In this document: positions 1 through 5,735 of the stretch, piece after piece
Numbering within the stretch: the stretch's first letter is position 1
How the letters are laid out: every line of letters begins with the position of its first letter
Source of the DNA: an uncultured Collinsella sp.
GTDB lineage: Bacteria > Actinomycetota > Coriobacteriia > Coriobacteriales > Coriobacteriaceae
NCBI GenBank assembly: GCA_959026725.1
Contig: CAUFMG010000032.1
Coordinates: 1-5,735 of the forward strand
Direction: 5' to 3'
Length of the DNA stretch: 5,735 nt
Notes under the pieces: generated by a model
Told to the model about the DNA's origin: nothing
Seen by the model: the letters and a program-made list of their open reading frames with translations, nothing else
Databases searched by the model: none
Made by a program: the position numbers and the translations under genes

Positions 1-46
1 GCAAGAAAAGAACAGGCCCCGCGAGTCGAGGGACTGGCGGGGCCTG
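1..46 (-). terminator. Intrinsic terminator of the rRNA operon
   Basis: This is a Rho-independent terminator for minus-strand transcription, just after 5S rRNA. The arms 13-22 and 37-46 form a perfect 10-bp GC-rich stem (CAGGCCCCGC / GCGGGGCCTG). After one C-C mismatch (23/36) the stem continues as 4 more pairs (24-27 with 32-35), closing on the tetraloop CCTC. The RNA then runs into a U-rich tail (TTCTTTTCTT, positions 12 to 3). A 14-bp hairpin followed directly by a U-rich tract fits a strong operon-end terminator. The assignment is from sequence alone. Confidence 0.92.
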
Positions 47-58
47 ATGGAAAAAAAT

Positions 59-175
59 CCCGGCGGCGACCTACTCTTGCGGGACCTATCGTCCGACTAC
101 CATTGGCGCGGCAGCGTTTCACTTCCGGGTTCGGAACGGGACCGGGTGGGACCACTGCGCTCTGGCCACCGGGCT
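59..175 (-). rRNA. rrf: 5S ribosomal RNA
   Basis: 5S rRNA is part of the large-subunit central protuberance. Read on the minus strand, the 5' end CCCGGTGGC (173 to 165) pairs with the 3' end GCCGCCGGG (67 to 59), giving a 9-bp helix I with one G-U pair. The conserved CCGAAC loop segment and the GGAAGTGAAAC region lie between them. About 117 nt is normal for bacterial 5S. It is the last gene of the operon, 225 nt after 23S and about 12 nt before the terminator hairpin. A run of seven T on the coding strand (57 to 51) follows the 3' end directly. The ends are placed from helix I and could be off by one or two bases. Confidence 0.97.
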
Positions 176-287
176 TCAGGGGGAAGAGGTTTTATTGTAT
201 CTTCATCCTGCCTGCCCGGGAGCCCAGCATTGGGGCTTTCGAGTGTGAGATTTTTTAATTGGGTTGTATGAGGCTAAGAAGATTTCT

Positions 288-296
288 GGGGGGGGG
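288..296. repeat. Nine-base G homopolymer (C9 in the transcript)
   Basis: There are nine consecutive G on the plus strand, read as C9 in the precursor rRNA, in the 23S-5S spacer between the processing-stem arm and 5S. It lies outside any mature RNA, so length changes should be tolerated. It is the longest single-base run in the window and a likely site of length differences between operon copies or of sequencing error. Confidence 0.8.
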
Positions 297-302
297 ATAT
301 TC

Positions 303-326
303 AGCGTAAACTGACATCTGCGTGGC
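303..326 (-). repeat. 3' arm of the outer 23S processing stem
   Basis: This 24-base segment is complementary in the transcript to 3397-3420 on the other side of 23S. Of 24 positions, 22 form Watson-Crick pairs, one is a G-U wobble and one is an A-A mismatch. The central shared block on the coding strand of the partner is TGACATCTGCGTGGC. Such long stems around 23S are the classical double-stranded substrate of RNase III, which separates pre-23S from the primary transcript. The complementarity is visible; cleavage by RNase III is inferred. Confidence 0.9.
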
Positions 327-400
327 TGGTGGTTGAGATCATGCATTAACAGAATGAGACAAGAGCAAGTGTTCATTCACGACGGGGAGTGATGTAATAT

Positions 401-3234
<2,834 letters not shown>

Positions 3235-3333
3235 ATATTGCAAAAGCTGTTACCACTTCCACAATACCACAAAGCCCTTTCGTGACTTACTGTATTGTCT
3301 CATTGCTTGGTATGCATGTTTATCTTGTGTTTT

Positions 3334-3352
3334 GTAGTTGTTGTTCAACTAC
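3334..3352 (-). other. Spacer hairpin with 7-bp stem
   Basis: The minus strand reads GTAGTTG, loop AACAA, CAACTAC, a perfect 7-bp stem. There is no U-tract after it, so it does not look like a terminator. It lies between the outer 23S processing stem and the 23S 5' end and is probably a structural element of the precursor. Confidence 0.7.
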
Positions 3353-3368
3353 CCACTTTGTTGGAAAG

Positions 3369-3388
3369 CGATTGCTTCTCAGCAATCG
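3369..3388 (-). other. Spacer hairpin with GAGA (GNRA) tetraloop
   Basis: The minus strand reads CGATTGCT, GAGA, AGCAATCG: eight perfect pairs capped by a GNRA tetraloop. AAAG upstream and CTTT downstream could extend it across a four-A bulge. It begins eight bases after the 5' arm of the outer 23S stem. No U-tract follows. A role in precursor folding is inferred. Confidence 0.8.
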
Positions 3389-3396
3389 TTTTCTTT

Positions 3397-3420
3397 GCCA
3401 CGCAGATGTCAATTTTCGCT
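3397..3420 (-). repeat. 5' arm of the outer 23S processing stem
   Basis: This arm pairs in the transcript with 303-326 in the 23S-5S spacer (23 of 24 positions, counting one G-U). It lies 22 nt downstream of the tRNA-Ile CCA end, so cutting here would separate the tRNAs from pre-23S. A TTGACA hexamer within it (3412 to 3407) is explained by the stem and is not taken as a promoter. Confidence 0.9.
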
Positions 3421-3442
3421 TTCCCTCAATAATCGATTTTGC

Positions 3443-3519
3443 TGGTGGGCCTGACAGGACTTGAACCTGTGACCCCGCGCTTATCAAGCGCGTGCTCTAA
3501 CCAACTGAGCTACAGGCCC
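3443..3519 (-). tRNA. tRNA-Ile (GAT anticodon)
   Basis: This tRNA decodes AUC/AUU isoleucine codons. On the minus strand the acceptor stem GGGCCTG (3519 to 3513) pairs perfectly with CAGGCCC (3453 to 3447). The D arm is GCTC/GAGC, the anticodon stem CGCGC/GCGCG holds the loop TTGATAA with anticodon GAT (3485 to 3483), and the T arm is ACAGG-TTCAAGT-CCTGT. Discriminator A is at 3446 and the CCA end is encoded (3445 to 3443), giving 77 nt with CCA. It is the second tRNA of the operon, 24 nt after tRNA-Ala, the reverse of the usual Ile-Ala order. Confidence 0.98.
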
Positions 3520-3543
3520 GGCTTTGGGTCTCTTTCCCGAAAC

Positions 3544-3619
3544 TGGTGGAGGCACGGGGACTCGAACCCCGGACATCCAGCTTGCAAAGCTGGCGCTCTA
3601 CCAACTGAGCTATACCCCC
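3544..3619 (-). tRNA. tRNA-Ala (TGC anticodon)
   Basis: This tRNA decodes GCN alanine codons. On the minus strand the acceptor stem GGGGGTA (3619 to 3613) pairs with TGCCTCC (3554 to 3548), and the third pair is G3-U70, the known identity element for alanyl-tRNA synthetase. The anticodon stem CCAGC/GCTGG holds TTTGCAA with anticodon TGC, and the T arm is CCGGG-TTCGAGT-CCCCG with one imperfect closing pair in this alignment. Discriminator A is at 3547 and CCA is encoded (3546 to 3544), for 76 nt. It lies directly after the 16S spacer and before tRNA-Ile. Confidence 0.98.
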
Positions 3620-3635
3620 AGTTGCGGTTCTCGGT

Positions 3636-3662
3636 GAAAAAAGGTCGTCACGCACGTCGTGC
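3636..3662 (-). repeat. 3' arm of the 16S processing stem
   Basis: This 27-base segment pairs in the RNA with 5412-5438 in the leader. In order from the outside the pairing is 13 perfect pairs, a G-G mismatch, four pairs, a G-U wobble, two pairs, a C-A mismatch and five pairs. The stem would close a loop containing all of 16S, the standard substrate for RNase III. The pairing is seen; the enzyme is inferred from other bacteria. Confidence 0.92.
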
Positions 3663-3733
3663 CGGGCTTCGCTCCAGGCGACCGGCTGTTTACACATCTT
3701 TGGTTCGTTGCGGGCCCTCGCGGGTTCCGCTTT

Positions 3734-3751
3734 CTCTCCCCTCGGGAAGAG
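3734..3751 (-). other. Spacer hairpin, 7-bp stem
   Basis: The minus strand reads CTCTTCC, CGAG, GGGAGAG: seven pairs including one U-G, with a four-base loop. It lies inside the loop closed by the 16S processing stem. No U-tract follows, so termination is unlikely. Confidence 0.65.
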
Positions 3752-3760
3752 ATCCGACCT

Positions 3761-3776
3761 GTGCACTTCCGTGCAC
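3761..3776 (-). other. Spacer hairpin with GGAA (GNRA) tetraloop
   Basis: The arms are the palindrome GTGCAC on both sides of GGAA, giving a perfect 6-bp stem with a GNRA tetraloop 10 nt after the 16S 3' end. It may help define the 3' trailer during 16S maturation; that role is inferred. Confidence 0.75.
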
Positions 3777-3784
3777 TTGCTCCA

Positions 3785-5299
<1,515 letters not shown>

Positions 5300-5322
5300 A
5301 TTAATTTTTGAAATTGCTGGAC

Positions 5323-5348
5323 CAAATGGAATCTTGCGATTTCATTTG
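5323..5348 (-). other. Leader hairpin with GCAA (GNRA) tetraloop
   Basis: The minus strand reads CAAATG, A, AATC, then GCAA, then GATT, C, CATTTG: ten pairs with one A-C mismatch and a GNRA tetraloop. It starts about 24 nt upstream of the 16S 5' end, inside the 16S processing loop. It may act in 16S 5'-end maturation; this is inferred from position. Confidence 0.8.
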
Positions 5349-5370
5349 CGCCATGCTTCAGCCAGCTCTT

Positions 5371-5394
5371 CCTTCAAGTTGTGTCTCTTGAAGA
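5371..5394 (-). other. Leader hairpin, 7-8 bp stem
   Basis: The minus strand reads CTTCAAG (5393 to 5387), loop AGACACAA, CTTGAAG (5378 to 5372), a perfect 7-bp stem with a possible eighth U-G pair. It lies between the 5' arm of the 16S stem and the GCAA hairpin. No U-tract follows. Confidence 0.75.
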
Positions 5395-5411
5395 CCTCTT
5401 CGCTCTGCCTC

Positions 5412-5438
5412 GCACGGCGCGCGTCACGACCTTTTTTC
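5412..5438 (-). repeat. 5' arm of the 16S processing stem
   Basis: This is the partner of 3636-3662. The RNA begins GAAAAAAGGTCGT, whose perfect complement ends the 3' arm. About 25 of 27 positions pair, counting one G-U. Three more G-C pairs are possible just inside. The arm sits about 113 nt upstream of 16S and defines the outer boundary of pre-16S. Confidence 0.92.
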
Positions 5439-5686
5439 TTTCCCCTTGCTTCTACCAAACCGCACCTCTCAGAGCCAGGTCGCTCCTTCGGGCCTTGTCC
5501 CCTCGCTCACCTCTCGGCTCACTCGGAAAACCCTCGGCGGTTTTTGGTAGTCATTCCCTTGAAATCTTCTTATCGCACCCCTTTCCGGGGCTCTTTCCGG
5601 GTGGCCGGCTCCAGCCGCTTCCAGTACTCTTCCGAGCCCTTCAGCCGCCGGGCTTTTCATCCCGTCGCCGTGTTGGCGTGCCGAGA

Positions 5687-5714
5687 AATCTACCATACCA
5701 CACCTTTTTGTCAA
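5687..5714 (-). promoter_or_regulatory. rRNA operon promoter (sigma70 type, extended -10)
   Basis: On the minus strand there is a perfect -35 box TTGACA (5714 to 5709), a 16-bp spacer, and TAGATT (5692 to 5687) as a 4-of-6 match to the -10 consensus. TG one base upstream of it (5695-5694) gives the extended -10 pattern TGGTAGATT. Transcription would begin near 5680-5679, after the discriminator TCTCGGC. This is the best promoter-like sequence in the leader and lies about 390 bp before 16S. The start point is inferred. Confidence 0.8.
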
Positions 5715-5734
5715 TTTTTTTCGAGACGTTTTTT
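5715..5734 (-). promoter_or_regulatory. UP-like A-tracts upstream of the promoter
   Basis: Two A-runs on the coding strand, seven A (5721 to 5715) and six A (5734 to 5729), lie directly upstream of the -35 box, spaced by GTCTCG-type sequence. rRNA promoters commonly use such A/T tracts to contact the alpha subunit of RNA polymerase. The window ends here, so any further upstream sites (for example Fis-like sites) are out of view. Confidence 0.55.
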
Positions 5735-5735
5735 C

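Larger units (their letters stand above)
176..400 (-). other. 23S-5S transcribed spacer
   Basis: This 225-nt stretch holds no gene on either strand. It contains the 3' arm of the long 23S processing stem (303-326), the outer part of the 23S terminal helix (396-400) and a nine-base G run (288-296). A small hairpin (AGCCC/GGGCT arms, 221-237 on the minus strand) lies nearer 5S. A weaker possible contact pairs 377-382 with 3280-3285 in the tRNA-Ile/23S spacer, plus three G-C pairs further in. It would sit between the inner and outer 23S stems, but this is tentative. Confidence 0.85.
3235..3442 (-). other. tRNA-Ile to 23S internal transcribed spacer
   Basis: This spacer of about 208 nt has no gene and is visibly more A/T-rich than the leader. 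In transcription order it contains the 5' arm of the outer 23S stem (3397-3420), a perfect GAGA-capped hairpin (3369-3388), a second hairpin (3334-3352), and the outer part of 23S helix 1. A possible further contact joins 3280-3285 to 377-382 beyond 23S. I find no recognisable boxA-like element. Confidence 0.85.
5300..5680 (-). other. Operon leader (5' external transcribed spacer)
   Basis: This is the transcribed region between the inferred start (about 5680) and 16S, with no credible gene. Nearest the promoter it is GC-rich with small hairpins: CCCC-GGAAA-GGGG at 5578-5590, AAAACC-GCCGAG-GGTTTT at 5527-5544, and an AGCCC/GGGCT stem around 5631-5651. A 9-base direct repeat CCCGGAAAG occurs twice, 12 nt apart, at 5581-5601. 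The 5' arm of the 16S stem is at 5412-5438, followed by hairpins at 5371-5394 and 5323-5348. I found no clear boxA-type antitermination element of the E. coli kind and no second promoter. Confidence 0.8.

Noticed and set aside
3385..3412. A second promoter before 23S, suggested by TTGACA at 3412-3407
   Set aside because: At 16-17 bp spacing the downstream hexamers (AACGAT, ACGATT) are poor -10 boxes, and the TTGACA is part of the 24-nt arm that pairs with 303-326.
3497..3766. Minus-strand open frame containing GGIAQLVERQLCKLDVRGSS
   Set aside because: This is the sense-strand translation of tRNA-Ala and its spacer, another well-known artefact of translating tRNA genes.
3734..3776. A terminator after 16S, suggested by two stable hairpins
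   Set aside because: Neither hairpin is followed by a U-tract, and both lie inside the 16S processing loop of an operon that must be read through.
5469..5714. Minus-strand open frame of 81 codons in the leader
   Set aside because: Its TTG start is the promoter -35 box itself, upstream of the inferred transcription start. The composition is that of GC-rich leader RNA and no protein family is recognisable.

Overview
The window is one complete ribosomal RNA operon read entirely from the minus strand, so transcription runs from position 5735 towards position 1. I see no credible protein-coding gene: every open frame lies in or antisense to rRNA, tRNA or transcribed spacer.

Organism: the 16S sequence is Verrucomicrobiota and, from memory, matches Akkermansia (A. 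muciniphila or a very close relative) essentially throughout. Two published Akkermansia 16S signature oligomers, as I recall them, are present exactly at 3875-3894 and 4184-4203. Species and strain cannot be fixed without a database search.

Layout in transcription order: A-tract UP-like DNA and a strong sigma70-type promoter (5687-5734); a leader of about 380 nt with hairpins and the 5' arm of the 16S processing stem (5300-5680); 16S rRNA (about 3787-5299); a spacer carrying the 3' arm of that stem; tRNA-Ala(TGC) (3544-3619); tRNA-Ile(GAT) (3443-3519); a spacer with the 5' arm of the 23S processing stem (3235-3442); 23S rRNA (about 401-3234); a 225-nt spacer with the 3' arm of that stem (176-400); 5S rRNA (about 59-175); and an intrinsic terminator (1-46).

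How it works together: one promoter would drive a single precursor RNA. Long complementary segments on either side of 16S and of 23S would loop out each rRNA as a closed domain, the usual arrangement for RNase III cutting, leaving the tRNA pair between the two loops. Both tRNAs encode their CCA ends.

I did not find an undescribed system. The points worth a second look are the tRNA order (Ala before Ile, the reverse of the E. coli/B. subtilis order), the two very long processing stems, a covarying double substitution in the 16S central pseudoknot, a recurring GNRA-tetraloop hairpin motif in the spacers, and a shortened 3' part of 23S.
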